33,470 bases of DNA from Prochlorococcus sp. AG-459-A02 (GTDB lineage: Bacteria > Cyanobacteriota > Cyanobacteriia > PCC-6307 > Cyanobiaceae), in assembly GCA_003212055.1 (NCBI GenBank), contig QCQW01000005.1, positions 1 through 33,470 on the forward strand, given 5' to 3'. The translations under genes and the position numbers were made by a program. A model generated the notes under the pieces. It did no database searches, had not been told where the DNA came from, and worked only from the letters and a program-made list of their open reading frames with translations. Positions 20,223 to 30,752 of this stretch are shown piece by piece (positions within the stretch are counted from its first letter, which is position 1; each line of letters opens with the position of its first letter).

Positions 20223-21656
20223 ATGGCTAAAGAAGCATTAATAGTCAAAACAACTCCTCTGCCTCAAAGTAGAATCTCATTTGAATTAGAAATACCATCT
20301 GAGACATGCAAAACATGTGTAAATGAGACAATTGTTTCTATCAGTCGTTCGGCTAAAATTCCGGGATTTAGACTTGGTAAAATTCCTAGACAAGTCTTAA
20401 TCCAAAGAATTGGCATCACACAATTACATGCTTCTGCTCTAGAAAAAATTATTGATAAATCATGGCAAGAAGCATTAAAAATAAAATCTATAGAGCCACT
20501 AAGTGAGCCAGAATTGGTAGATGGATTTGAATCTCTACTTGCAAAGTTTAGTCCTGACAAATCACTTAAGGTTACTCTTCAAACTGATGTTGCCCCAGAA
20601 TTAAAACTAAAAAAATCCAAAGGACTAATTATTGAAATCTCAAAAACAAAGTTTGATCCTAAGTCAATAGATGAAGCTCTAGAAAAATCTAGAAATCAGT
20701 TTGCAAATATTATTCCAGTAACCAAAAGAGCAGCGAAATTAGGAGATATTGCTGTAGTTAGTTTCAAAGGAAAATATAAAGATTCTGGTAAAGAGATTGA
20801 TGGTGGGACAAGTGAATCAATGGATCTTGAGTTAGAAAAGAACAAAATGATTCCTGGTTTCGTTGAAGGAATCGTTAAGATGAAAATTGGTGATACTAAA
20901 ACACTTAACCTTAAATTTCCTGAAGATTATTCTCATGAGGATTCAAGAGGCAAAGAGGCAATCTTTGAAGTAAATCTTAAGGATCTTAAGGAAAAAGAAT
21001 TACCTGAACTTAATGACGATTTTGCAAAACAGTCTGGCAACAAAGAATCATTAAAAGAGTTAAAGAAAGATATTGAAAAGCAACTTAAAGACAATTTTGA
21101 AAAAACTCAAAAAGATATCAAAATTGAAGCTTTACTAGATGCCTTAACAAACGAATTGGTTGCTGAAATTCCAAAATCTATGATTGATGTAGAAGTGAGG
21201 AATAATATTGAACAAACCGCTCAAAGATTTGCTCAACAAGGTCTTGATGTTAAATCTACTTTCACTCCGGAATTAGTTAAGTCATTAGCAGAGTCCACAA
21301 GACCTCAAGCTGAAAAAAATGTTCAAAGAAATTTAGCTCTAAAAGCATTAGCTGAAGCAGAAAACATAAAAGTTGAGAAAGATGAAATTGATTTAAAAAT
21401 GAAAGATTATGAAGAGGCAATCTCTCAATCTTCAAAACAAATAGATATTAAAAAATTAACAGAAGTCATAAGTAACGATTTACTCAAAGAAAAATTAATA
21501 ATTTGGCTTGAAGAAAATTCTGAAGTAAAAGAAAAAACTACAAAAACTTCTAAAGCTACCAAAACTTCCAAAACAACAAAAGTCACAAAAACTGCGACAA
21601 AAACTACAAAAACTACAAAAACTACAAAAACTCAAAATAAAAAAGAAAAAAAATAA
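20223..21656 (+). CDS. tig: Trigger factor (peptidyl-prolyl isomerase chaperone)
   Basis: IPGFRLGKIPRQVLIQRIG ribosome-binding signature, FKBP-like domain, helical C-terminal domain, Lys/Thr tail. Confidence 0.96.
   Translation: MAKEALIVKTTPLPQSRISFELEIPSETCKTCVNETIVSISRSAKIPGFRLGKIPRQVLIQRIGITQLHASALEKIIDKSWQEALKIKSIEPLSEPELVDGFESLLAKFSPDKSLKVTLQTDVAPELKLKKSKGLIIEISKTKFDPKSIDEALEKSRNQFANIIPVTKRAAKLGDIAVVSFKGKYKDSGKEIDGGTSESMDLELEKNKMIPGFVEGIVKMKIGDTKTLNLKFPEDYSHEDSRGKEAIFEVNLKDLKEKELPELNDDFAKQSGNKESLKELKKDIEKQLKDNFEKTQKDIKIEALLDALTNELVAEIPKSMIDVEVRNNIEQTAQRFAQQGLDVKSTFTPELVKSLAESTRPQAEKNVQRNLALKALAEAENIKVEKDEIDLKMKDYEEAISQSSKQIDIKKLTEVISNDLLKEKLIIWLEENSEVKEKTTKTSKATKTSKTTKVTKTATKTTKTTKTTKTQNKKEKK
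21597..21632 (+). repeat. Four exact tandem copies of ACAAAAACT in the 3' end of tig
   Basis: Codons ACA AAA ACT x4 at 21597, 21606, 21615 and 21624. Confidence 0.95.
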
Positions 21657-21721
21657 TTTATGAAATTTCCTACTAATTAAACAAAAACCCCCTAGATTAT
21701 TTATAAGACGAAAACTAATTT

Positions 21722-22366
21722 GTGAACTCAGAAAAAAAACATTTAATCCAAAGCTCAATAAGTTCTTACGAAAGTAATAATAAAACTATTGCAGCTGTTC
21801 CTACTGTTATAGAACAATCAGGTAGAGGAGAAAGAGCTTTTGATATATATTCAAGACTATTAAGGGAGAGAATAATTTTTTTAGGTACTGGCATTAATGA
21901 TCAAGTATCGGACTCACTTGTTGCACAATTATTATTTCTTGAAGCTGAAGATCCCGAAAAAGACATCCAAATATATATCAATTCTCCTGGAGGCTCAGTA
22001 ACTGCAGGAATGGCCATTTACGATACTATGCAACAAATATCTCCTGATGTAGTAACAATATGCTTTGGAGTAGCTGCAAGTATGGGGGCATTTCTACTTT
22101 CTGGAGGAGCAAAGGGAAAAAGATTGGCTTTACCTAATTCTAGGATTATGATTCATCAGCCTCTTGGGGGTGCACAAGGTCAAGCAGTAGAGATTGAAAT
22201 ACAAGCTAAAGAAATACTTTTTCTCAAGAAAACATTAAATTCGCTTTTAGCAGAACATACAGGTCAACCTTTAGATAAAATTAATGAAGATACAGAAAGA
22301 GATTACTTTTTATCTCCCTCAGAAGCAGTCGAATACGGATTAATTGATAAAGTTATCAAAAAGTGA
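21722..22366 (+). CDS. clpP: ATP-dependent Clp protease proteolytic subunit (GTG start)
   Basis: [34 protein letters not shown] catalytic Ser, [12 protein letters not shown] catalytic His. Confidence 0.96.
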   Translation: MNSEKKHLIQSSISSYESNNKTIAAVPTVIEQSGRGERAFDIYSRLLRERIIFLGTGINDQVSDSLVAQLLFLEAEDPEKDIQIYINSPGGSVTAGMAIYDTMQQISPDVVTICFGVAASMGAFLLSGGAKGKRLALPNSRIMIHQPLGGAQGQAVEIEIQAKEILFLKKTLNSLLAEHTGQPLDKINEDTERDYFLSPSEAVEYGLIDKVIKK

Positions 22367-22471
22367 CAAGGGATACTGATTTTGTAAGAATATGATGACG
22401 AATCGATATTTATAAGCAATCCTAGTGAATAGGGAATATTTAACACCTTTCACTTTAAAAACTTATAATCG

Positions 22472-23839
22472 ATGGCTAAATTTGACGCCCATCTTAAATG
22501 TTCATTTTGCGGGAAATCACAAGACCAAGTAAGAAAGCTTATAGCTGGTCCTGGGGTTTATATCTGTGATGAGTGCATAGACCTTTGTAATGAAATTCTC
22601 GATGAAGAACTTCTTGATAATCAAGCGAACACAAGCAACTCTCCGCAAGTAAAAAAGAAATTACCAACTGATAATCCAAAAAAATCTGTTACTTTAGAAT
22701 TAACCTCAATTCCTAAGCCATTAGAAATTAAAAGTTTTCTAGATAATCAAGTTGTTGGACAAGAATCTGCAAAAAAAATATTATCAGTAGCCGTATACAA
22801 TCACTACAAGCGATTAGCTTGGAAAGTTAAAGAAGATAGCAAAAATAGCAACTCAACAGATTCACAAGCAACTAAATTACAAAAATCGAATATTTTACTC
22901 ATAGGCCCTACTGGAAGTGGAAAAACATTATTGGCGCAAACTTTAGCAGAGTTTCTAGATGTTCCTTTTGCAGTAGCTGATGCAACGACTTTGACAGAAG
23001 CTGGATATGTTGGAGAGGATGTTGAAAACATACTTTTAAGACTTCTACAGAAATCAGAAATGAATGTAGAACTAGCTCAAAAAGGAATTATTTATATTGA
23101 TGAAATAGATAAAATTGCAAGAAAAAGCGAGAATCCTTCTATCACTAGAGATGTCTCTGGTGAAGGGGTACAGCAAGCATTATTAAAAATGCTTGAAGGA
23201 ACAATTGCTAATGTGCCACCGCAAGGCGGAAGAAAACATCCTTATCATGACTGCATCCAAATTGATACCAGTCAAATATTATTTATTTGCGGGGGAGCTT
23301 TTATAGGTTTAGAAGATATCGTTCAAAAGCGTATGGGTAAACACTCCATAGGATTTACCACCAATTCAGATCAAAGCAAAGTTGATACAAAAAAAATAGT
23401 AGACCCAAGAGATTCCCTGAAAAATTTAGAATTAGATGACTTAGTGAAATATGGCCTAATTCCAGAATTTATTGGAAGAATTCCGGTTTGTGCTGTATTA
23501 GATCGTCTTACTAAAGAGACGTTAGAATCTATCCTAACTGAACCAAGAGATGCACTGGTAAAGCAATTCAAAACTTTACTAAGTATGGATAATGTTGAAT
23601 TATCATTTGAGCCTGATTCTGTTGAAGCGATAGCAAATGAAGCATATAAAAGAAAAACAGGTGCAAGAGCATTAAGATCAATCATTGAAGAGCTAATGCT
23701 AGATATAATGTACACTTTGCCTTCTGAAGACAATGTAAAAGAATTCACAATTACAAAAAAAATGGTAGAAAATTTGTTCTCATCTAAAATTGTTAAACTA
23801 CCCTCAGGATCAAAAAGAATCATTAAAGAATCTGCATAA
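22472..23839 (+). CDS. clpX: ATP-dependent Clp protease ATP-binding subunit ClpX
   Basis: Zinc finger CSFCGKSQ...[42 protein letters not shown]. Confidence 0.98.
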   Translation: MAKFDAHLKCSFCGKSQDQVRKLIAGPGVYICDECIDLCNEILDEELLDNQANTSNSPQVKKKLPTDNPKKSVTLELTSIPKPLEIKSFLDNQVVGQESAKKILSVAVYNHYKRLAWKVKEDSKNSNSTDSQATKLQKSNILLIGPTGSGKTLLAQTLAEFLDVPFAVADATTLTEAGYVGEDVENILLRLLQKSEMNVELAQKGIIYIDEIDKIARKSENPSITRDVSGEGVQQALLKMLEGTIANVPPQGGRKHPYHDCIQIDTSQILFICGGAFIGLEDIVQKRMGKHSIGFTTNSDQSKVDTKKIVDPRDSLKNLELDDLVKYGLIPEFIGRIPVCAVLDRLTKETLESILTEPRDALVKQFKTLLSMDNVELSFEPDSVEAIANEAYKRKTGARALRSIIEELMLDIMYTLPSEDNVKEFTITKKMVENLFSSKIVKLPSGSKRIIKESA

Positions 23840-23897
23840 AAATTAGAGTTTAATTGTTTTAATTTAATCCCGAATTTTTCTAATTAATGAAAAATAA

Positions 23898-25661
23898 ATG
23901 CCAAATATACATAAGCCTTTTCATCAAAAATATAGACCAAACAACTTAGACGAACTAGTTGGTCAAAAATTTATATCAATTACACTAAAGCAAGCACTAT
24001 TAACAAAAAAAATTGCTCCTGCATATCTTTTTAATGGTCCAAGAGGCACTGGAAAAACATCAAGTGCAAGAATATTTGCAAAATCTTTAAACTGTCAGGC
24101 ATTCGATCAACCTACGATAAGTCCTTGTTGTAAATGTGACTTATGTAGACAAATTACAGATGGGAACGCTCTAGATATTATCGAGATTGATGCCGCATCA
24201 AATACAGGAGTAGAAAATATAAGAGAAATTATAGAAAGAGCGAGATTTGCACCTACTCAAGCGAGATGGAAAGTATACGTTATTGATGAATGTCATATGC
24301 TTTCAACGGCAGCTTCAAATGCTTTACTAAAAACTATTGAAGAACCGCCCTCAAGAGTTGTATTTATCCTTGCGACCACAAATCCTGAAAGAGTATTGAA
24401 TACAATACAAAGTAGATGTCAAAAGTTTGATTTTAGAAGAATCAGCCCCAATGACATTTTTCAACACTTATCAGAAATAGCAGAAAAAGAATCCATTGAG
24501 TATGAAGTTCAGGCGTTAAAAATGATTGCAAAAAGATCTAATGGAGGCATGAGAGATGCACAAAGTCTCCTTGAACAACTCAATCTTTTACCAGAAGGTA
24601 TAACAATTAATAATATCCAAAACCTGCTAGGAGAAGTATCAGAAATTGAATTAACAAATCTGCTTAAATCATTGGTTGAGAATAATCCTGAGTCATTAAT
24701 TATCACCTGCAACAAATTATATGATGCTGGAAACGAACCCCGTCAAATAATTATCGGGTTATTAAATATAACTAGAGATCTACTACTACACAGTACAAAT
24801 AATAAATATTCAGACCTTTATTATACGACTGATGAATTTCAAGATGAATTGGGTAAAATCTCAAAAAGAATAAATAAATCAACAATAATTAAATGGCATA
24901 ATAATCTGAGGAATATTGAATATCAAATCAAAACAAGTGATAATCCAAGGCTTTGGTTTGAAATACATTTAACTGGCCTTCTTTATAATCAAGAGATAAA
25001 TAGTTTTGAAAATAAGCTAGAACGTAAAAATAATGCGCCTGAGGAGAAGCATGAAAGCATAAAAAACATTCAAATATTTAATAAAGAAAATATTTCTAAT
25101 AAAATTCAAAAACCAAGTATCAAAAAGGAGATAAGCCAGGAGGGAGGGATTGAGAAAATAGACGAAAAAGTAGAAAAATTTGACGTTCTTGGAACAGAAA
25201 GTATGGGAAATATTTCTGACAATAACCAAAATAATCCTAGATCAAATAATTTAAAAGATACATGGGAATTAATTCTTTCTAAATTAGAGTTACCGTCAAC
25301 AAGAATGTTACTTTCACAACAAGCCGAACTTGAAAGTTTTGATTCGGAGAAAATCACAATCGCATTATCTCCAAAATGGGAAAATATGATTAAGAGTAGA
25401 AAAGTTATAATTGAAAATACAGTAAAAAAGATATTTGGAGATCAAATAATACTTAATTTTTCAATCAAAGAACTAACTAAAAGTAACCTAACAAGCACTC
25501 CAAAAATAACCCAAAATGAAGTAAAGAATTTGAAACCCATAAAAAAAACAGACCCAAAAACTAACTCATCAACCAAAATATCTAACGAGGAAACTTATGA
25601 TGATAGTTCAAAAAACTTAGCAAATTTTTTTAATGGAGAGATTATAGACCTTGATGAATAA
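23898..25661 (+). CDS. dnaX: DNA polymerase III subunits gamma/tau
   Basis: YRPNNLDELVGQKFI, LFNGPRGTGKTSSARIFAKSLNC, zinc-binding CCKCDLC, YVIDECHMLSTAASNALLKTIEEPP; no intein interruption seen. Confidence 0.97.
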   Translation: MPNIHKPFHQKYRPNNLDELVGQKFISITLKQALLTKKIAPAYLFNGPRGTGKTSSARIFAKSLNCQAFDQPTISPCCKCDLCRQITDGNALDIIEIDAASNTGVENIREIIERARFAPTQARWKVYVIDECHMLSTAASNALLKTIEEPPSRVVFILATTNPERVLNTIQSRCQKFDFRRISPNDIFQHLSEIAEKESIEYEVQALKMIAKRSNGGMRDAQSLLEQLNLLPEGITINNIQNLLGEVSEIELTNLLKSLVENNPESLIITCNKLYDAGNEPRQIIIGLLNITRDLLLHSTNNKYSDLYYTTDEFQDELGKISKRINKSTIIKWHNNLRNIEYQIKTSDNPRLWFEIHLTGLLYNQEINSFENKLERKNNAPEEKHESIKNIQIFNKENISNKIQKPSIKKEISQEGGIEKIDEKVEKFDVLGTESMGNISDNNQNNPRSNNLKDTWELILSKLELPSTRMLLSQQAELESFDSEKITIALSPKWENMIKSRKVIIENTVKKIFGDQIILNFSIKELTKSNLTSTPKITQNEVKNLKPIKKTDPKTNSSTKISNEETYDDSSKNLANFFNGEIIDLDE

Positions 25662-25662
25662 A

Positions 25663-26964
25663 TTAAACTCCAGTATGAAGAGTTTTTCGCCAAAGTATCT
25701 TTTTGGGAAAAATAGACATCTTTATTGTTACCCAGGGGATTACTAGAAACCAATGTGATAAATAAAAAACCGATATAAATACCATCAAAAAATTGCTTTT
25801 TTGCAATACAGGAACTTCGCTTTTGCAAGAAGAACCGTACCAAAAAGCAATTCCGGATAACATAAAAGCTGTAAATGAAATAGGCCAGTAAATTGGTGAA
25901 TCTAATAAAGCAATACTGAGAACTAAATCAAAAATAGAAATGATTGGCAGTGCATATTGCAAAATAAAGAAGTAAGTTAAATCAAATTTTTGCAAATAAT
26001 CAATTTTGTCAGTAACTAATTGATCCCCATAATCAAAAAATCTTTGCAAACCCCCCTCTGCCCATCTTTGCCTTTGCGCTAATAAAGCATTTAAATTCTC
26101 AACTGCTTCCTCCATGACTGGAGGATCCCATAAGATTCCAATTCTAGATTTTGAAATTAATAACCTTAAACTTAAATCGAGATCATCTGTAACCGTGTCT
26201 TCATTAAAAGAACCACATGCCAATAATGTATCTTTCTTAATTAATTGACCATTTCCCCTTAGTTCGGAAACTCCAGCAACTGATAATCGTCCATATTGAA
26301 AAATTGCGTCCATAGCCATCTCCATTGACTGGCATGAAGTTAAAAAATTCTTACTTACATTTGTTACTGACTTTCTTAATTGAACTGCTGACCAGTCACC
26401 CTCTTCTACAAAACTAAATATTCTTACCAAAGAATCCTGTTTTAATTGAGCATCCGCATCCAAAACTAATAACCATTCACCATGAGTAAACTTCAAGGCA
26501 TAATTTAAAGCTCCCGACTTTCCGCCTCCCGCGTTTGGAGAACGACTTATTACTTTTAGCTTTTCATATTGTCTAGATAATCGATCTAAGATTAGAGGTG
26601 TCTTATCAGAACTACCATCATCAATTATATAAATATTTAATTTATTTTTTGGATAATCTAAATTAAATAGTCTTTCAACTAAGCGAGCTATGACATTCTC
26701 TTCATCTCTAGCTGCAACTAAAATATCAAGCACTGGTAACTCTTTATTGCTCATATTGCTGCCTAATGTATTTGAAACTTTGTTCCTTTTAAAATTTCTA
26801 GAAATAACTATTAAACCGTAAAGAACAATCACCAAAGAAAGCGTCAATATAAGGTAAAGAAAACTTGAGATATTGTAAACATGAGGAATAAAAGCTACTA
26901 AAAAACAAGCACTAAGAAATATAAACGATTTTAATCTTCGATTTTTATAAAAACCCTTGCTCAT
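25663..26964 (-). CDS. Family 2 (processive-type) membrane glycosyltransferase
   Basis: DILVAARDEENVIARLVERLF, IIDDGSSDKTP, LVLDADAQ, QRQRW (QxxRW) motif, flanking TM segments. Confidence 0.9.
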   Translation of the reverse strand: MSKGFYKNRRLKSFIFLSACFLVAFIPHVYNISSFLYLILTLSLVIVLYGLIVISRNFKRNKVSNTLGSNMSNKELPVLDILVAARDEENVIARLVERLFNLDYPKNKLNIYIIDDGSSDKTPLILDRLSRQYEKLKVISRSPNAGGGKSGALNYALKFTHGEWLLVLDADAQLKQDSLVRIFSFVEEGDWSAVQLRKSVTNVSKNFLTSCQSMEMAMDAIFQYGRLSVAGVSELRGNGQLIKKDTLLACGSFNEDTVTDDLDLSLRLLISKSRIGILWDPPVMEEAVENLNALLAQRQRWAEGGLQRFFDYGDQLVTDKIDYLQKFDLTYFFILQYALPIISIFDLVLSIALLDSPIYWPISFTAFMLSGIAFWYGSSCKSEVPVLQKSNFLMVFISVFYLSHWFLVIPWVTIKMSIFPKKILWRKTLHTGV

Positions 26965-26991
26965 AAAAGTAAATTTTTAATTACTTAACTT

Positions 26992-28530
26992 TCATTGAGA
27001 CAATATCTCAATTTTTTTTAGTTTTGCATCTCGATAGTAATGATTCAATATTTGTTCATAAGAGAATCCTAATTTAGCCATTTCAATTGCTCCTGACTGA
27101 GATAAACCTACACCATGACCGAAGCCTCCCCCTCTCAAAAGCCATAAATCATCACTTAATTTATTAATAGTAAACAAATTACTAGGTATAAAATTTAATA
27201 CCCGTCGAATATCATCTTTAACTAGAACAATAGATTTATTATCTTTGTTCGTTTGTATTTCTAATTTTGTCACTCTGCCACTAGAACCACGTTCAATAGA
27301 ATTTAAATCCAAAACATTCTCATTAATATTTATGAGTTTGTTTTTAATTAACTTTTCTTTAATTTCGAGACTAGAAATTTTCTTGTTCCATCGAAAAAGA
27401 GAATGATTGCTCCCATAAAACTGTTCTTTATCAAAATCTAAAAAATTATTTAAATCAGATTCACTTGTAATTGGAAGTTTAAAATTTTTATTTAATGATT
27501 TAGAACCATCAATAATTGCATTGAAATAAGAATAATCTTGAATTTGCCAAGACTCGCCTGCAGTTGCAGATACGCCACCATTAGAACCATGGTAAAAAGC
27601 ATTTATTGGTTGATTTCCATAAGTGAGAATTAAATTTGAAGTTGCTTCTATAGCTTTTTGTACTTTTTTATTTGTAACTTTAGAAGGCTTATAAACTTGA
27701 CATTGAGTGGTGATACATAAATGATATTTATCCATATTAAATCTATCAGAATTAAAAATTCCCCAAGTTCTTGCTATAACTGCTTGTGCCTTGAGTGCTT
27801 CTAAAGGAGAATTAGGTCCAATTTCGTATGGCAAAACACCAGCCAAATAATCGTCAAACTTAATTTTTTGAACTAATGTCCAAGTTCCATATGAATCTTT
27901 TATTAAATAAAAATTTTTGCCAAAATTGACACCATTTATTTTTATTTCCTCTTGAGCATAAATATATATAGGTCCTTCGAGTTTCATAACAGTATATTCA
28001 CTTCTAAGAACAGGAGAAATTTGAAAATTTTTTATTTTTCTGAAAATCGTATTTTTCAATTCAAACTCTGGAAGATCATCTACAAATGGAATCCATACTT
28101 CCCAATTTTTAGGGTAAGCGACAGTCGTCTCATATCCTTTATCTTTAAGTTTATCTGCTTGTTTTTTTGCTGATTCATAGCTAGCAAAAGGACCAAAAAC
28201 AATTCTTTCAATTGTTTTTGGATTTTTGATGGGTATATCCACCCAGGAAATATTAATCTGTTTTGATTTATGTTTAATGCCGTTGGACGATATCAGGTTT
28301 AAAAAACCTTTATCTGTGATAAAATTAATATTCTTTTTTTGAGAAAAACTATCATTTTCCCCGCCTAGATATTGCTTTAAACCAATTAAAAATTTTCCTT
28401 TTTTTATTTCATTATTGAGTTCAACGTCTAGTAATTCTTCTGCTTTTACATTAAAACTAAATTTAGTATCAATCACTATAAGAGAAATACAGCCTAAAAA
28501 TAAGTTTAAAAATACAAATTTAAGTTTCAT
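26992..28530 (-). CDS. SpoIID/LytB-domain protein with probable SPOR-like repeat
   Basis: YLAGVLPYEIGPNSPLEALKAQAVIARTW and LRGGGFGHGVGLSQSGAIEMAKLGFSYEQILNHYY motifs; N-terminal signal-like segment; FGPFASYESAKKQADKLKDKGY. Confidence 0.9.
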   Translation of the reverse strand: MKLKFVFLNLFLGCISLIVIDTKFSFNVKAEELLDVELNNEIKKGKFLIGLKQYLGGENDSFSQKKNINFITDKGFLNLISSNGIKHKSKQINISWVDIPIKNPKTIERIVFGPFASYESAKKQADKLKDKGYETTVAYPKNWEVWIPFVDDLPEFELKNTIFRKIKNFQISPVLRSEYTVMKLEGPIYIYAQEEIKINGVNFGKNFYLIKDSYGTWTLVQKIKFDDYLAGVLPYEIGPNSPLEALKAQAVIARTWGIFNSDRFNMDKYHLCITTQCQVYKPSKVTNKKVQKAIEATSNLILTYGNQPINAFYHGSNGGVSATAGESWQIQDYSYFNAIIDGSKSLNKNFKLPITSESDLNNFLDFDKEQFYGSNHSLFRWNKKISSLEIKEKLIKNKLININENVLDLNSIERGSSGRVTKLEIQTNKDNKSIVLVKDDIRRVLNFIPSNLFTINKLSDDLWLLRGGGFGHGVGLSQSGAIEMAKLGFSYEQILNHYYRDAKLKKIEILSQ

Positions 28531-28621
28531 AAGTTAGAACTTTCCTTATCAATTTAAAACTTTAATTTGCACCAATGCGTATTAAGGTTTAGATTATCTA
28601 AATTAAAAACATTTGACTTAA

Positions 28622-28819
28622 ATGTCTAAACTAAAAACTCGTAAATCAGCTGCCAAAAGATTTAAAGCTACTGCGACGGGTAAATTTATGAGAAGAAGAG
28701 CTTTCCATAATCATTTACTTGATCATAAAAGCTCAAAATTAAAACGACATCTATCAACAAAAGCTGTAGTTGATGAAAGAGATGCTGATAATGTAAGATT
28801 AATGATTCCATACGCATAA
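28622..28819 (+). CDS. rpmI: 50S ribosomal protein L35
   Basis: [31 protein letters not shown]. Confidence 0.97.
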
Positions 28820-28847
28820 ATCTTTAACCAATTTTCATTAGATATTC

Positions 28848-29195
28848 ATGGCACGCGTAAAAAGAGGCAACATAGCCAGAAAAAGAAGAAACAAAATCCT
28901 AAATCTTGCAAAAGGTTTCAGAGGCGGTAACAAAAATCTTTTCAGAACTGCAAATCAAAGAGTGATGAAAGCTCTTTGTAATGCTTATAGGGATAGAAGA
29001 AGAAGAAAAAGAGATTTTAGGAGACTTTGGATTTCTAGAATTAACGCATCTGCAAGGATAAACGGAACAAACTATAGCAAGTTAATAAATGGCATGAAAA
29101 ATTCAGAAATTATCATTAACAGAAAAATGCTTGCTCAATTAGCCATAAACGATCCTAAGTGTTTTGAAAAAATTGTTTCTTCCGTTAGTAATTAG
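28848..29195 (+). CDS. rplT: 50S ribosomal protein L20
   Basis: [43 protein letters not shown]. Confidence 0.98.
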   Translation: MARVKRGNIARKRRNKILNLAKGFRGGNKNLFRTANQRVMKALCNAYRDRRRRKRDFRRLWISRINASARINGTNYSKLINGMKNSEIIINRKMLAQLAINDPKCFEKIVSSVSN

Positions 29196-29230
29196 AAAAA
29201 AGAATATAATTTAAAAAGTAATTATAAATA

Positions 29231-29788
29231 ATGGAAATTTCTTCCTTTCAATCCTATTTAATAATTCTTTTTGTTGTATTAATAATAATTTCTATTTTTG
29301 TACTCAGACAATTTCTAAAAACAAGAAGTGAAGAATTAAATTTAGTTAAATTCGAGCAGAAAGGTTTAGATTCTCTTACTCAAGCTACAGAATTATATGA
29401 ATTTGGGTCTGTTCAGATTAAAAAAAGATTATATCCTGAAGCAACTAAAACTTTTTTAAAAGCAATTGAAAATTATGAAAATGAACCTGATGAAGCCAAA
29501 GCAATAATAAATAATGCTTTAGGATTTTCCTACGCAGCACAAAATGAATTTAAAAAAGCAATTAAATACTATAACTCTGCAATAAAATCACTCCCAGAAT
29601 ATCCTATAGCCTTAAATAACCTCGCATCAGCACAACAGCGTTTACTAGAGTACGACTTGGCATATGCAACTTATCAAAAGGTTTTGGTGATAGATCCAAA
29701 AAATAAAACAGCAATCAAAAAAAGTAAGGAGTTAGAGAAAAGAAATAATTATAAACCTTTTAAAGGTATTAAAGATAAGGGATTCTAA
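29231..29788 (+). CDS. Membrane-anchored TPR-repeat protein
   Basis: N-terminal TM segment then TPR-like repeats ([61 protein letters not shown]). Confidence 0.85.
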   Translation: MEISSFQSYLIILFVVLIIISIFVLRQFLKTRSEELNLVKFEQKGLDSLTQATELYEFGSVQIKKRLYPEATKTFLKAIENYENEPDEAKAIINNALGFSYAAQNEFKKAIKYYNSAIKSLPEYPIALNNLASAQQRLLEYDLAYATYQKVLVIDPKNKTAIKKSKELEKRNNYKPFKGIKDKGF

Positions 29789-29790
29789 AC

Positions 29791-30594
29791 ATGAAAAATT
29801 ATTCATCTTTACTAATTGGAGGAAAACAATTTTCCAGTAGATTAATGGTAGGTACTGGCAAATATAAATCTACTCAAGATATGGTAGAAAGTTTGTCAAA
29901 TTCTGAAACGGAAATTATAACCGTCGCTATTAGAAGACTTAAAAATGATCAGACTGGAGAAAATTTACTTGAGAAGATCGACTGGAAAAAATACTGGATG
30001 CTTCCTAATACAGCTGGTTGCGTTAATGCCGATGAGGCAGTGAGAATAGCAATATTGGGAAGAGAACTTGCAAAATTGTCTGGTCAAGAAGAAAATAATT
30101 TTGTGAAGTTAGAAGTAATTCCTGACAAAAAGTATTTGCTGCCAGATCCAATAGAAACCCTTAAAGCAGCCGAAATTTTAATAAAAAAAGGTTTTGCTGT
30201 ACTTCCTTATATCAATGCAGATCCTATTCTTGCAAAAAGACTAGAAGAAATAGGTTGTGCAACTGTAATGCCATTAGGCTCGCCTATTGGCTCCGGGCAA
30301 GGTTTATTAAATTTATCAAATATAATTATAATTATTGAAAATGCAAAAGTGCCAGTAATAATTGACGCAGGAATTGGTGTTCCTAGTGAAGCTTCTCAAG
30401 CGATGGAACTTGGAGCTGATGGCGTCTTAATAAATAGTGCAATAGCACAAGCTGAAAATCCTCCTCTAATGGCTCAAGCGATAAATTATGGTGTTAAAGC
30501 TGGCAGGCAAGCTTTTATGGCGGGAAGAATTAAAAAGCAAGACTTTGCAGTTGCAAGTTCACCGGAAAAAAATATATCTAATTCCCTAAATTGA
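29791..30594 (+). CDS. thiG: Thiazole synthase
   Basis: [70 protein letters not shown]. Confidence 0.97.
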   Translation: MKNYSSLLIGGKQFSSRLMVGTGKYKSTQDMVESLSNSETEIITVAIRRLKNDQTGENLLEKIDWKKYWMLPNTAGCVNADEAVRIAILGRELAKLSGQEENNFVKLEVIPDKKYLLPDPIETLKAAEILIKKGFAVLPYINADPILAKRLEEIGCATVMPLGSPIGSGQGLLNLSNIIIIIENAKVPVIIDAGIGVPSEASQAMELGADGVLINSAIAQAENPPLMAQAINYGVKAGRQAFMAGRIKKQDFAVASSPEKNISNSLN

Positions 30595-30752
30595 GCATAT
30601 TTGAAAAAAGAGAGTAAAAATTTATCATTTGATTTTATTTATCGTATTAAGAAAGAAGATTTGAAACTATTTACAATGTTTTTTCGCAAATTGGAAGCAC
30701 ACTGTAGTAATTTAATAAATATATTATGAATCTACTAATTCTGGAGTTCTGA

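Noticed and set aside
21597-21632. Possible CRISPR-like repeat
   Set aside because: 9-bp units without spacers, in frame within tig; a coding microsatellite.
21495-21758. 87-aa minus ORF with FCSFCSFCSF repeats, superficially a Cys-rich peptide
   Set aside because: Simply the antisense of the tig Lys/Thr tandem repeat.
23898-25661. Intein in dnaX (known in Synechocystis DnaX)
   Set aside because: The ATPase domain is continuous through Walker A and the DECH region; no intein sequence present.
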